Shown here in pieces: positions 20,379 through 30,538 of a stretch of 64,000 nucleotides of DNA (positions within the stretch are counted from its first letter, which is position 1; each line of letters opens with the position of its first letter). Under the pieces are notes generated by a model. It was given only the letters and a program-made list of their open reading frames with translations. It was not told where the DNA came from and searched no databases. Origin of the DNA: Ceratobasidium sp. AG-K (Eukaryota; Basidiomycota; Agaricomycetes; Cantharellales; Ceratobasidiaceae); contig JAWNGF010000001.1 of assembly GCA_037039685.1 (NCBI GenBank), positions 6,572,001 to 6,636,000 on the forward strand, in the 5' to 3' direction. Both the position numbers and the translations under genes were made by a program.

Positions 20379-22376
20379 ATGTCTATTCAAGAGGATGGAG
20401 GATCACGTCCCGCATCCACCATATCAAGAAGAGGACCCAGTCGAGCAGCAAGGCCCACAGGATCACTAAATGAGCAAGATATTGCACAGACTCAAGCAGG
20501 AGGCCCCGCTCGATCGCGCCCCCAAAGTCAAGCATCAATGCCAGGATCTTTCGGCATTCCCGACATAACAACTGTACAAGAGGAGGAACCCACTATCACG
20601 AATAGAGAACCAGGAGATCTCACAAACGACCCCACTCCAGCTGTAATTCGCATTCCAACTGGAAGTCCAGGACCATCACGTCCCTTGTGGCCACCAGGGA
20701 CTAGAAGACAGTTCTTTTCTCCCCAACCCGAAGCTCATGGGGGCGTGTCGCTTGTTCCCATTAGACCCCCTCCTACACCGCACATTCCCAATGTCCCCAC
20801 AGTCCCGCAAATTGGAGGAACTATCACCAACGCAGGACCGATCCCATTGGCTTCCCAGCCAGTTACACCAGCGATTCCAGCACCACCATATGTCCCACAG
20901 GGTTACTCCCAGCAATCAGCTCCAGTACAGCAAGGCGCCGGTGATCCAGGAAGTTCAAGTTCAAGTTCCAGCCCCAGCGGCAGGACTATAATCAGTAACC
21001 TAGACGACCTGGACGACCTTCTAGAAGGGAGACACAACGCCACCCTTAGGGTTATAGACGGAATGAGGGTCACTATAGATCGAAGGCTTAGTGGTCTAGA
21101 ACAAGCCACACAAGTTCTAGCAAACAACCAGCAAATCTTTAATGACTCCATCAATACCCTACAAGGAACCTTGACGGACATTCTGAACTCGGCAAGAAAT
21201 GGCAAACATAATTCCTTTCTAGTCGGACAAGACGTAACCCGCCTTCGAAATGAAGTTACCAATACCCAAGGACTAGTGAATAATGTACGCGAAGAGCTCA
21301 ACACTACCAGACAAGGACAACTCGAATGGAATGAGGCAGTAACGCAAGGACTAGAAACCTTACGACAGGAGGGAGCCTCTTTCACTATCAAAATCACGGA
21401 AGTTCAAGAAACTATAAACAACATGCGAGAAGAAATGGACGAAGCATCTCTGCACGGGATCCCCTCTAGGCGATCAAATTCTCCACCGCATCCAGATGCG
21501 GAATCTACCAGGATCGACGAATTAGAATTGAGAATCCAACGACTAACCGAGAACCCAAACATCGGTAGCGGATCACGTCGTCCCAAGGTAACTCGCCCAG
21601 AGTCCTTTGACGGAAAGAAAGGAGAAGGCGCTGAGATGTTTATCACGCAAATGGAAAGTTATTTTGTACGTCTAGGCGATCAATACACTTCCGACGAGGA
21701 AAGGATCCGCGAAGCCCTAGCAAACTTCAAATCCGAGAACAAAGCCGCCACTCACTGGGCACAAGTTCTCTTACGATCGCTTAACCAAGGAGAAATTAAC
21801 CAGAGTCTTGCCTCATGGGAGGGTTTCAAAGCACACTTCATGGAACAATTTAGCGACCCCAACAAAAAGGCAAAAGCCGAAATCGATATCAGGAAATGCA
21901 AGCAGAACAATTCGGTAGCAAACTATGCTTCTGAATTCCGTTACTTATTGGTTGACGTCAACTGGGGACAGGAAGCACTGATCAACCAATTCAAGGAAGG
22001 ACTGAAGCCTGAAGTAAAAACCGAACTAGCTCGATTCGAATTAACCCTGATTAACGAGGACGGAACGGAACAAGAGCTGTCCCTTGACCGATGGATCTCA
22101 ATCGCAATCTCTATTGACCAGAAATTGCAACAAATCAAGGGCTCTACAGGGAAGAAGACAATCCAACCAACCGCTAGCGGACAATCCTCTACAAAGCGAC
22201 TACCCGACGAAGTATACAAGGCAAGGATAGCAACCAACCGCTGCCTAAAGTGCGGACAGGAAGGACACCGCTCATTCAAATGCCTGTCCAAGGAATGGAT
22301 AACAACGGAACCCAGCGTTAAAGGAAGAGAGGCAACAATTGTGGAAGACTCAGGAAAAGAAGGGGTCTCCCTCTAA
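20379..22376 (+). CDS. Gag polyprotein of B2
   Basis: 665 codons from ATG 20379 to TAA. Disordered Pro/Ser-rich N-terminus, coiled coil, gag capsid domain (PESFDGKKGEGAEMFITQM onward, about 404) and CCHC zinc knuckle (CLKCGQEGHRSFKC, about 626). It should assemble the cytoplasmic particle. The pol frame is -1 and open from about 22322, giving a 55-nt overlap in which I find no canonical X-XXY-YYZ slippery heptamer, so the way pol is translated is not settled. Confidence 0.95.
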   Translation: MSIQEDGGSRPASTISRRGPSRAARPTGSLNEQDIAQTQAGGPARSRPQSQASMPGSFGIPDITTVQEEEPTITNREPGDLTNDPTPAVIRIPTGSPGPSRPLWPPGTRRQFFSPQPEAHGGVSLVPIRPPPTPHIPNVPTVPQIGGTITNAGPIPLASQPVTPAIPAPPYVPQGYSQQSAPVQQGAGDPGSSSSSSSPSGRTIISNLDDLDDLLEGRHNATLRVIDGMRVTIDRRLSGLEQATQVLANNQQIFNDSINTLQGTLTDILNSARNGKHNSFLVGQDVTRLRNEVTNTQGLVNNVREELNTTRQGQLEWNEAVTQGLETLRQEGASFTIKITEVQETINNMREEMDEASLHGIPSRRSNSPPHPDAESTRIDELELRIQRLTENPNIGSGSRRPKVTRPESFDGKKGEGAEMFITQMESYFVRLGDQYTSDEERIREALANFKSENKAATHWAQVLLRSLNQGEINQSLASWEGFKAHFMEQFSDPNKKAKAEIDIRKCKQNNSVANYASEFRYLLVDVNWGQEALINQFKEGLKPEVKTELARFELTLINEDGTEQELSLDRWISIAISIDQKLQQIKGSTGKKTIQPTASGQSSTKRLPDEVYKARIATNRCLKCGQEGHRSFKCLSKEWITTEPSVKGREATIVEDSGKEGVSL

Positions 22377-22378
22377 CT

Positions 22379-25300
22379 GTGTGTGGAGAGACAAAAAAAC
22401 CGGCAACGGAAACAATGTACTTTAGAGCGACAAATGAATCTACCATTGTTTACGCAAACGTTGCCGGAATCACAGAACCTATCCCAACCCTCATCGATTC
22501 GGGAGCTTCAAAGAACTTCTTGGACATCTCTTGGGCTCGATCCAACAACATCCCACTCATGGAACTTTCCACTCCTAGAAAAGTAATCGGTATCCAGGGG
22601 AAGGAACTCTCTCACCAAATACGTTTCAAAGCGAAGCTGGAACTAGACGTGGAAGGAAAAACCTTTAAACAAATCTTCTTTGCTATGCCTACTGGGGAAA
22701 CTAAACTTATCCTAGGACTAGAATGGTTAGAAGAAGCAAACCCGGTCATCGATTGGAAAACAAAGCACATATCATGGCGGCCAGAACCCATCAAAGCAAG
22801 AACAGCCTCAATAGACGACTTACTGGAAGAATTCAAGGAATTTGCCGATGTCTTCAGTGAAGAGAAATTCAAAAGAATCCCAGATCATCGACCATACGAC
22901 TGCGCCATCGATTTCAAGGAAGGAGCCGAACTTCCAAAACCGGCCAGACCAATCCCACTCTCTCCAGCAGAATCAATTGCACTAAGAGAATACCTGGATG
23001 AAGAAATCGCAGCAGGAAAGATCCGACCAAGCAAATCACCCATTGCATCACCTTGTTTCTTTGTTAAAAAACCCATCGATCCAAAAAATCCAGGAGCAGT
23101 TCGCCAGCTACGACTTGTTCAAGACCTCAGAGGAGTAAACGCCATTACAAAGGACGACAGATTCCCAATGCCCCTAATGGAAGACCTCCTGGATAAAATC
23201 AAGGACGCAAAAATTTTCTCCAAAATTGATCTACGCATGGGTTTCAACAATATCAGAATTAGGGAAGGTGACGAATGGAAGACAGCTTTCAGAACAAAGG
23301 AAGGACTCTTCGAATACGTCGTCATGCCTTTTGGATTAAAAAACGCGCCCGCCATCTTCCAAAGATATATGAATCACATTTTCCATGATCTTATTGACGT
23401 ATGTGTCATTGTTTACATTGACGACATCCTGGTCTTCTCCAAGGACAGAAGCCAACATACCGTGGATGTCAGGAAAGTACTAAAGATATTACTGGAGGAA
23501 AATCTTTTCGCAAAGCTTCCAAAATGCGAATTCTTTGTCACCAAATTAACGTATACTGGACTTGGAATCAGCGACTCGGGCATCTCTATGGAGGAAGAAA
23601 AGGTCAAAGCAATAAAGGAGTGGAAGGAACCAAAAACAGTCAAGCAAGTCCAAGCGTTCCTAGGATTCGCGAATTTCTACCGAAGATTCGTACCAAATTT
23701 CAGCCGTTTAGCAAAACCCCTGACAACCTTGACAAGGAAGGAGAACAAATGGGAATGGGGAAACAATCAGCAGGAAGCATTTGAAGCCTTAAAGGCGGAG
23801 ATCAGCAAGGAACCCACTCTACGCCATCCGAACCCTGACAAACCCTTTTTCTTGGAAACAGACGCAAGTGGAGTAGCAATGGGAGCAATCCTGTCGCAAA
23901 GGCAAGATGATGGCTACCTACACCCTATTGCTTTTCTTTCAAAATCTTTCAACGAAGCCCAGCTCAACTACGACATCCACGATAAGGAACTTATGGCTAT
24001 TATAGAATCCTTAACACATTGGAGACTATATCTAGAAGGAACAAAAGACCCCATCACCATCTACACCGATCATAGGAACCTACAGTTCTGGAAGGAAGCA
24101 AGAACTTTCAACCGTCGACACGCAAGATGGCATCAATTGCTTGCTTCCTATAACTTTGATATCATATACCGCCCTGGAATCCTATCATCTAAACCGGACC
24201 TATTGTCTAGACGATCCGACCATGAAGATACTCCCACGCCTGAACAGGTTATGATATCTGTCGAAAGGTTCAAGGGATTTGTGGGACAAGTAAACACGAA
24301 TATCATAGAAACTATCAAGGAGGCTCAGGATACAGATGAAGGACTAGCACGAATCAAGGAAATCTGCAAGTCAAGGGAAACGTTACCAAAGACCCTACAA
24401 CACAGCGCGAAGGATTATGATTTCAAGGAGGGACTATTATGGTTCAAGGGAAGGATCTACGTACCAGAAGATAAGGAATCCAGACTGGCCATCATGCGAA
24501 TTCATCACGATTCGAAAATTGCAGGACATCAAGGACAGGCTAGAACACTGGAACTAATATCAAGAAGATACTTCTGGCCAGGAATGAAGCAAAGCATAAA
24601 CAGATACGTGGAATCATGTGAGACCTGCCAACGGACAAAGGGATCAAAGTCATTAGTACCGATCAAACCTCTGGAGATTCCAAAAGGACCGTGGGAAGAC
24701 ATAGCGTTCAACTTCGTAGTAAAGTTACCAAAATCCAGGGGATCAGATAGCATCTTAGTAGTGGTGGACCGATTCTCAAGAATGGCGCACTTCATACCCT
24801 GCAAAGAATCTCACACGGCAAGCGACCTGGCAAATCTTTTTATCACAAATGTTTGGAAACTGCACGGCTTTCCAAAGAGCACAATCTCAGACCGAGGGAC
24901 TACTTCCAATTCCAAACTTATAAAGGCCGTTTACGAGAAAATTGGAACTAGCCCAGGGTTCAGCACTGCCTACCACCCCCAAACGGATGGAATAACGGAG
25001 AGAATCAATCAATGGATGGAAGGCTGGCTACGATCGTTCGTCAACTACCGACAGGATGATTGGGCGGACTTGTTACCAATTGCGGAATTCAGCTATAATC
25101 TACAGAAGCACCGCGTAACGGGTAGTTCCCCCTTCAAAATTGTCTACGGGAGGGAACCACTGTGGAACATCTCAACAGAAGAATCAGCAGTTCCAGAAGC
25201 AAACAACATCACAGGAAAATGGCGTAAAATCCACGATGAAGCAATCGCATCAATGGAAACCCAAAGGCTTCCAGAAGAAGCGCCGAAGAACGTGTACCAA

Positions 25301-26293
25301 AAAGGAGATCTAGTTTGGCTGCTGGGAAAGAACATTCAAACGAAAAGACCATCAAAGAAACTAGATAACAAAAAGCACGGGCCATTTGTCGTGAAGCAAC
25401 AGATAGGGTCACACGCTTATGAGCTTGATTTGCCGGCAACAATGAGGGTGCACCCTGTTTTCCACATCGATTTGCTGAGCCCTTACAAGGGAGATACTGA
25501 ATTCAGCCATAACCAACCCCGACCACCGCCAATCATAACAGAAGAAGGAGAGGAAGAATACGAAGTAGAGAAGATTTTGGACTGGAAAGAGACAAAGGAC
25601 GGTCTTTTTTACAGGGTCAGATGGAAGGGTTATGGAAGTGAGGAAGACACAGAACAAAGGGCGGAAGATTTTGGTCACCTTTCAAGGATCATCAAGGACC
25701 TTCTACGCCGACACCCCGAGGCTCCCACGCCATCTAACTACACTCCAGGGAAGATAAAAGGCAGAGGGGGCGAGACCAGTAGTGTCACCTGCAAAACTTG
25801 CTACTACTCCAAAAAACACTCCCAACTCCACGCTTTAAATCTTTTTTGCCCTCCACAATGCCTGCCGTCTCCCGCTCCACCATCGCCAACAACCTCACCC
25901 GCGTCCTGGAGGGACCTGCCTTTGCCACGGCAAGGATCCTTGACTCCGGGGCCGCCCTATACGTCTTCAAGAGGTCGCAACAAGGCTCGGGAAGAATGCA
26001 TTTCAGGGCCTCGGACGACATCCTGCACTCAGACCTGGGGGAATTCCAGTGGGTCGGGAAGAAATGGCCGACACGAATGCAGCTCCTACGAAAGGACATA
26101 TTCGTCTGCCGAGGGTGCGCCGCATTCCAGGTCTCGGAGGTCGTTCTCCTCTCCACCCACATGCTCGGAGTCGTTGAATGGGGACAAGAAGGGGCGTACT
26201 CGAGCGAGTGGGTACCAGGTTACGACGGAAGGCAGCCAACGCTCCGACCTAGATGGAACGACGCCTGGGACGCCAACTACGAGAAGGACCTGA
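22379..26293 (+). CDS. Pol polyprotein of B2 (PR-RT-RNase H-IN-chromodomain)
   Basis: Open for 1,304 codons, first ATG at 22415. Protease DSGAS at residues 40-44; RT with FSKIDLRMGFNNIRI, FGLKNAPAIFQRYM and YIDD at 346-349; RNase H from about 490 (FFLETDASGVAMGAIL); integrase zinc finger about 704-750 (HHDSKIAGHQGQARTLELI...CETCQR); integrase core with ISDRG and ITERINQ, but IAFNFVVKLP where relatives have YDFIVKLP, so the first Asp of the D,D-35-E triad is Asn at about residue 778; chromodomain about 1059-1110 (RVRWKGYGSEEDTEQRAEDF), which usually directs insertion to methylated-histone chromatin. The natural end is probably near 25860; the remaining ~145 codons shadow ORF3. Confidence 0.93.
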   Translation: MCGETKKPATETMYFRATNESTIVYANVAGITEPIPTLIDSGASKNFLDISWARSNNIPLMELSTPRKVIGIQGKELSHQIRFKAKLELDVEGKTFKQIFFAMPTGETKLILGLEWLEEANPVIDWKTKHISWRPEPIKARTASIDDLLEEFKEFADVFSEEKFKRIPDHRPYDCAIDFKEGAELPKPARPIPLSPAESIALREYLDEEIAAGKIRPSKSPIASPCFFVKKPIDPKNPGAVRQLRLVQDLRGVNAITKDDRFPMPLMEDLLDKIKDAKIFSKIDLRMGFNNIRIREGDEWKTAFRTKEGLFEYVVMPFGLKNAPAIFQRYMNHIFHDLIDVCVIVYIDDILVFSKDRSQHTVDVRKVLKILLEENLFAKLPKCEFFVTKLTYTGLGISDSGISMEEEKVKAIKEWKEPKTVKQVQAFLGFANFYRRFVPNFSRLAKPLTTLTRKENKWEWGNNQQEAFEALKAEISKEPTLRHPNPDKPFFLETDASGVAMGAILSQRQDDGYLHPIAFLSKSFNEAQLNYDIHDKELMAIIESLTHWRLYLEGTKDPITIYTDHRNLQFWKEARTFNRRHARWHQLLASYNFDIIYRPGILSSKPDLLSRRSDHEDTPTPEQVMISVERFKGFVGQVNTNIIETIKEAQDTDEGLARIKEICKSRETLPKTLQHSAKDYDFKEGLLWFKGRIYVPEDKESRLAIMRIHHDSKIAGHQGQARTLELISRRYFWPGMKQSINRYVESCETCQRTKGSKSLVPIKPLEIPKGPWEDIAFNFVVKLPKSRGSDSILVVVDRFSRMAHFIPCKESHTASDLANLFITNVWKLHGFPKSTISDRGTTSNSKLIKAVYEKIGTSPGFSTAYHPQTDGITERINQWMEGWLRSFVNYRQDDWADLLPIAEFSYNLQKHRVTGSSPFKIVYGREPLWNISTEESAVPEANNITGKWRKIHDEAIASMETQRLPEEAPKNVYQKGDLVWLLGKNIQTKRPSKKLDNKKHGPFVVKQQIGSHAYELDLPATMRVHPVFHIDLLSPYKGDTEFSHNQPRPPPIITEEGEEEYEVEKILDWKETKDGLFYRVRWKGYGSEEDTEQRAEDFGHLSRIIKDLLRRHPEAPTPSNYTPGKIKGRGGETSSVTCKTCYYSKKHSQLHALNLFCPPQCLPSPAPPSPTTSPASWRDLPLPRQGSLTPGPPYTSSRGRNKAREECISGPRTTSCTQTWGNSSGSGRNGRHECSSYERTYSSAEGAPHSRSRRSFSSPPTCSESLNGDKKGRTRASGYQVTTEGSQRSDLDGTTPGTPTTRRT

Positions 26294-26622
26294 GCGACTG
26301 GAGGATGGAGCAAGGCAGATACCAGAAGGAGAAAATCGAATGGGAGCCTTACTGGTGGAAGAAGGAGGAGACTGACGTGTCGGCATGGAAGGAAGTAGAG
26401 CCCGATGTGCGACAGTGGGACGAGGGGCATGTGGAGGCCCGGGAGAGGGTTTTGGACTGGTCAAATGCGGATTGGACAAAGGAGGAAACTTGGGAAGAAT
26501 GGGAGAAGTTCTCGGACGAACCGGGAAATACCGTCTTCAATCCCATCGACCTGACCCTGGGGGAGGACGAGGGACTGGAGGAGTACATGCTTGCAAAGGG
26601 CAAGGATTGTGGGATCCAATAG
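25858..26622 (+). CDS. ORF3 accessory protein of B2
   Basis: 254 codons, same length as B1 and D. The first 142 residues equal those of B1; about 13 of the next 50 differ (WKLER/WRMEQ, FEWAPNWW/IEWEPYWW), so the tryptophan-rich region tolerates change. The last ~60 residues are again nearly identical. Overlaps the open tail of pol by 436 nt in another frame. The upstream sequence ctttaaatcttttttgcc could be a TATA/initiator for a separate transcript, which is inference. Function unknown. Confidence 0.88.
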   Translation: MPAVSRSTIANNLTRVLEGPAFATARILDSGAALYVFKRSQQGSGRMHFRASDDILHSDLGEFQWVGKKWPTRMQLLRKDIFVCRGCAAFQVSEVVLLSTHMLGVVEWGQEGAYSSEWVPGYDGRQPTLRPRWNDAWDANYEKDLSDWRMEQGRYQKEKIEWEPYWWKKEETDVSAWKEVEPDVRQWDEGHVEARERVLDWSNADWTKEETWEEWEKFSDEPGNTVFNPIDLTLGEDEGLEEYMLAKGKDCGIQ

Positions 26623-26664
26623 AGCCCGTCCAGGTCCCCTAGACGGTCTCTTAGGGGGGAGTAA

Positions 26665-27122
26665 TGTTGTGAGCTGGCTCACTCCATCGGACTCGCCCAT
26701 TGTCTCGCCCGCCTCTCTCTCTCTCTTTCTGTTACGTTCCCGTTTCTGTTTGCCGCGTTGCCACCTTCTTGTGGTTATTCTGTTACATTGTGTAATGCGG
26801 CTGTGCTTTGTACGAGTCATGTCTGTTCATACAGCATGACTCACTTGGACACTCCTGACTGGTTGACTGCTGTGACTCATGTGGCTGCGCCTTGTATGAC
26901 TCGGCCACTTCTTGAATATATATAGAGGACCAACAAGCCTGGTAACCCCAGCTTGTTTTGTCTCGTCAAAACATCCCTTCTGAGTGACACTTAGAACCAC
27001 CCCTACCCTCAAGAGCCTACAGACGCTTAAGTGTGTTGCGGTTCAAGAGGTCACTTAGGTCTTAGTGCCGTCCACTCTCCATCGCGGCTTGTCTCATAGC
27101 CATCAAGAAGAAGCTTACGACA
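26665..27122 (+). repeat. 3' LTR of B2
   Basis: 458 bp; preceded by the purine tract ggggggagtaa and followed by cagac. Confidence 0.95.
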
Positions 27123-27127
27123 CAGAC

Positions 27128-27510
27128 CTTCAGTAAAACTCTCCCACAAAGTTTTAGGCCCCTACAAAGTATTGGAAAAAATAGGGACTCACGCCTTTAA
27201 ACTGGAACTACCAAAGTCTTTGAAGATCCATCCTGTCTTCCATGTCATGTTGCTCAAGACGTTTCACTCTGATCCCCATGGTCGCGAACCCGCTCAACCA
27301 CCCCCTATTGTCACGCAAGAAGGAGAAGAAGAGTGGGAAGTCAAAGAAATCCTCAATTCCAAGAAAATTTGCCATCAACTTCACTATTATGTCAAATGGA
27401 AGGGATACTCTCATGCAGACAATTCTTGGCAAACAAAGGAGGACCTCAAGAATGCTCCTGAGCTAGTTGATAAATTCCACAAACTCCACCCCACCGCACC
27501 AGGCCCTTAA
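27128..27510 (+). pseudogene. Element A integrase C-terminus and chromodomain
   Basis: Continuation of A pol after B2: VKLSHKVLGPYKVLEKIGTHAFKLELP, then the chromodomain (EWEVKEILNSKKICHQ, YYVKWKGYSHADNSW, WQTKEDLKNAPELV), ending TAA at 27508-27510. Joining it to 19898 leaves a one-base frameshift right at the insertion site, so an indel arose nearby. Directly followed by the polypurine tract and 3' LTR of A. Confidence 0.85.
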
Positions 27511-27521
27511 AAGGGGGGTAA

Positions 27522-27935
27522 TGTCATGAGCTGACTAAGCTCAGACACTTTATTCTGATTATATATCTTTTTTTCCGAACACTTTCCTTTTTTGGTACAA
27601 ATGTCCTCTGGCGCTTAACTTGTATCATGTGACGTATTTGTCTTTCCATTTGATATTGGTGTTGCTTCCAGAACTTCCAGAATGTCAAGTCATACCTCTT
27701 ATCTCACTTATCATCGGTTGTACTTGGCTTTCTCACACTGATAGATGATGATGTGGCACTGATCCCTCATGTATATAAACCCAGAGGTCAAGCTGGTTAA
27801 CGACAAGGCTTGACCTCCTCTCCACTAGGACTTGATCAATCAATCCTCTAAACTATCACTACTCCTTGGGTTCTAAGACTTATCTAAGTTGAACCCCTTA
27901 ACCTTTTATACACCTAATTGACCCAAGTCGGGACA
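27522..27935 (+). repeat. 3' LTR of element A
   Basis: 414 bp, about nine differences from 1233-1646; followed by aacgg (27936-27940), one mismatch from the left duplication aacag. Confidence 0.92.
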
Positions 27936-27940
27936 AACGG

Positions 27941-30430
27941 ACAGAACATTTTTGGACATGACTAAGCAATGACTAAGCAGTGGCTGCGCAGTTTTACCAA
28001 ATTAGAAGTGTTACAAATGCTTAGTAACATTGGCAATTTTGATCATACTTCTGAACTGGCCAGGAGTTTCCCTTCCCCTGTGCACCAATGTATGGGTAAG
28101 CTCTTGTTATTTCCTAAATTTAGCCATCAATTCACACACCTTATTAGCCTTGTCCCACGCCCATTGGGATGGAACATTCATATTCCAGGTACTTGAGTTG
28201 TATTATAGGTACTTTTGGGGAATGCCAACGACAAAATGTGTCTGTGGTGGCTGTTTGTGAGAAGCAACATGGCAAGTGGGACTTGGCTTTGCCCGTAGCC
28301 TACCATGTGCGCACAGGCCATCCTAATCTGTGAGTCTCCTTCACAGTATCTGCTTGTATCTTACATTATCTTTGGGCTGATATTACCAAGACAATCATAA
28401 TTTAATATGATCTAAACTAGCTGTTATATCGCAGTATCCAACAGTGTCCAACAGTAGATACAGTCGAAATCTTTGGAGTGATCTCTGGCGTTACAACTGT
28501 GCATGGGTGAATAATGAGTAGACCAGTACCTCCCCCATGCTGCTTTGTCGGAACTCGGGCTATAACAGTACAATGTCTGTCCAAGCTTGGGGAGTGGAGC
28601 ATGAGCTTAGCACTGGGATACACTATTATATTAAATTTGCCTAATTGACTCAAGCCGCCATTAGCTTGCGTGAGAATAAAGAAAAACAAAATTTGCGAGT
28701 TATTTGGGCAAGTGTATTTAAGTAAGAGTGAACAGGAAAGCCTCAATGATGGCTAAGGGTACTGGGCGGCTAGAAGTCTCTGGGACGCTGCAAGGAAGTG
28801 AAACTGCGAGATGCAAAAATGGTTTGCGGGGGTGGTAGACTCGCCCTGACTCATGACAACTATAACAATGGGTGAGACACTGAAAAATAACCCCGAGTGA
28901 GCGGCAGCAAGAGAACATAGAAGATATTCAGAGGGTCACATGGGTGTCTGGTGGGTTGAGCGGGGTAGCGCGAGCGCCCCAATGGTCAAGTCGGGGTTGT
29001 GAGTCTCCGCGGGCTGCGACTCAATGATTGCAGTAACTGCACTTTGTTTCAGGATTGTACTTTTGGACCAGAAAAATACGTGCGGACAAGCATTGAATTA
29101 CACTGGTGAGGGAATCACCGACTCGGTACTATCCCTACCAAATGTTAGGGGCTGATTATGCCCACCCATCAGCATAGCTATATGCGTCCGATAAGCCCGT
29201 GTACGGGACCAATCAATGGCGACATTCAATCGGGATACCGGCTATCGTAAGGCGTGGCAATAGTAACTCACTCGAACCGAATCCTTCCCGCCGGTTGATG
29301 GCTTACCCGTACCGGGAATCCAGGCCAGCCTCGATTACCTAATCACGCTTCGATCTCTTGGTATAAAATTAGAGTTCCAAATGAATCATTAATAACCTCA
29401 AGATTACCTTTTACGGCCTCGGCGAGCGCGCCCTGTCAGCCAAATTCGTCTGATCAACCAACAAAGGGGCAAGTCGGACAGCTGTCAACACCGGCGCTAT
29501 CATTCACCTGTCAGAATACAACGGGGATAACCAGGCCGTATCTAAACTGGGGGTGCTTGCCATCCGGTTACGGCATGTTCCAGACAACCTGTCACCCAAA
29601 AGGGGTTCCTCTTTGGTGGGCGCCAGCTCACATGTCCAGTGTTGAAGTGTGGGACTGTTGCGGGCGATGGCTCATAAAGGTATGGGTGGGACTTTGTCAG
29701 ATAGTGATTTGTAGTCGCAGTAGTGAGAGCTGTCCAGGAGTGGCTGCGCGTCAGAGGTTATGACGAGGACCGCCATGGATGTCGCTGCTGAAACATACCT
29801 CCGAGGTATGACGTATGTTACGGTGATAATGCACCGCACCAATTGCTGGAGCTGCACACGCAGAGCGGTATGGCTATGTGCGGCATTCCGGTACGGGAGT
29901 CTTTTGTTAGACTGAAAGGACGAGATCACAGCTATCCCCAAACATCCTCGGTATATCGAGCTCCCCGTTCGATTTGACCGCAAATGGGATGGTTCTGCAA
30001 CATTCATGGCACATCAATGTTCAACAGGTATGCGAAAGTACCGGCCAAAGTTGCTCCGAGTGCAAAGCATTCTGGGCGGAGGCATACCCGTGGACGGTAA
30101 TAGAGTTCCGTAAAGCGTCAAAGCTCAGGGGCCGCTCTCTCGGCGAGTTCAGCCTTCCCCGAAAGGCAAGCGATGTCGATCATCGACCATCCAGGCACGG
30201 GATAAAACTCAAATTGTTCCTAATGTGTCAGCCTCGATCTGATATGTTGAAGTGTATGGCACTTATATCTCGCCACGGTCGGTCGAAGATCCCTTGTCGG
30301 CCCCCTGCCTTGCGTCGTCAACCAGCTCATCCTCATGGATACTCTTAAAATATCAGTAGGTGGTTGGTTTGGACAGAAGAAGAGCGTGTACGTGATTTGC
30401 TTATTTTGGTTGTGGCCCGGCTAATTATTA
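27941..30430. other. Intergenic stretch, no gene recognised
   Basis: About 2.5 kb without a convincing open frame, conserved motif or spliced gene. Short open stretches (for example 29974-30348) show no recognisable protein. A GC-rich hairpin (ggggtagcgcgagcgcccc) lies near 28963-28981. Confidence 0.5.
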
Positions 30431-30538
30431 TTGCCCATTCGGTTCCCGTCGACACAGGAAATGCTCACAGTAAGTATCATCCCGTTGTGTGTGTCCCTTA
30501 TGTATGAATCATTCACTCGCAGGCAGCCAATTCCTAAC

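Larger units (their letters stand above)
19899..27122 (+). mobile_element. Element B2: near-intact Ty3/gypsy chromovirus nested in A
   Basis: 458-bp LTRs (19899-20356, 26665-27122) differ at one position; cagac flanks both sides (19894-19898, 27123-27127). 7,224 bp with open gag, pol and ORF3. This is the youngest and most complete copy in the window. One flaw is seen: the integrase's first catalytic Asp is Asn (24710-24712). It is the reference for judging deletions and stops in B1 and D. Confidence 0.95.
1233..27935 (+). mobile_element. Outer Ty3/gypsy chromovirus A, split by three nested insertions
   Basis: Two 414-bp LTRs, starting TGTCATGAG and ending GGGACA, bound the element and differ at about nine positions. 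A polypurine tract (aaaaggggggtaa, ending at 27521) precedes the 3' LTR. Inside, in order, are a leader ORF, gag, protease-RT-RNase H-integrase and a chromodomain. Three complete elements interrupt it: B1 in gag, C in gag and B2 after the integrase. Subtracting each insert with one copy of its 5-bp duplication leaves about 6,943 bp, a normal Ty3/gypsy size. The host genes are coded defectively: gag has three in-frame stops and pol two, so A is dead. It is the oldest layer of the nest by position. Confidence 0.92.

Noticed and set aside
25861..26293. C-terminal ~145 residues of B2 pol as a real extension of the polyprotein
   Set aside because: Nearly all nucleotide differences to B1 change this frame and none change ORF3, so it is a shadow of ORF3.
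28958..28985. GC-rich hairpin as a transcription terminator
   Set aside because: No adjacent gene and eukaryotic context; probably a chance palindrome.
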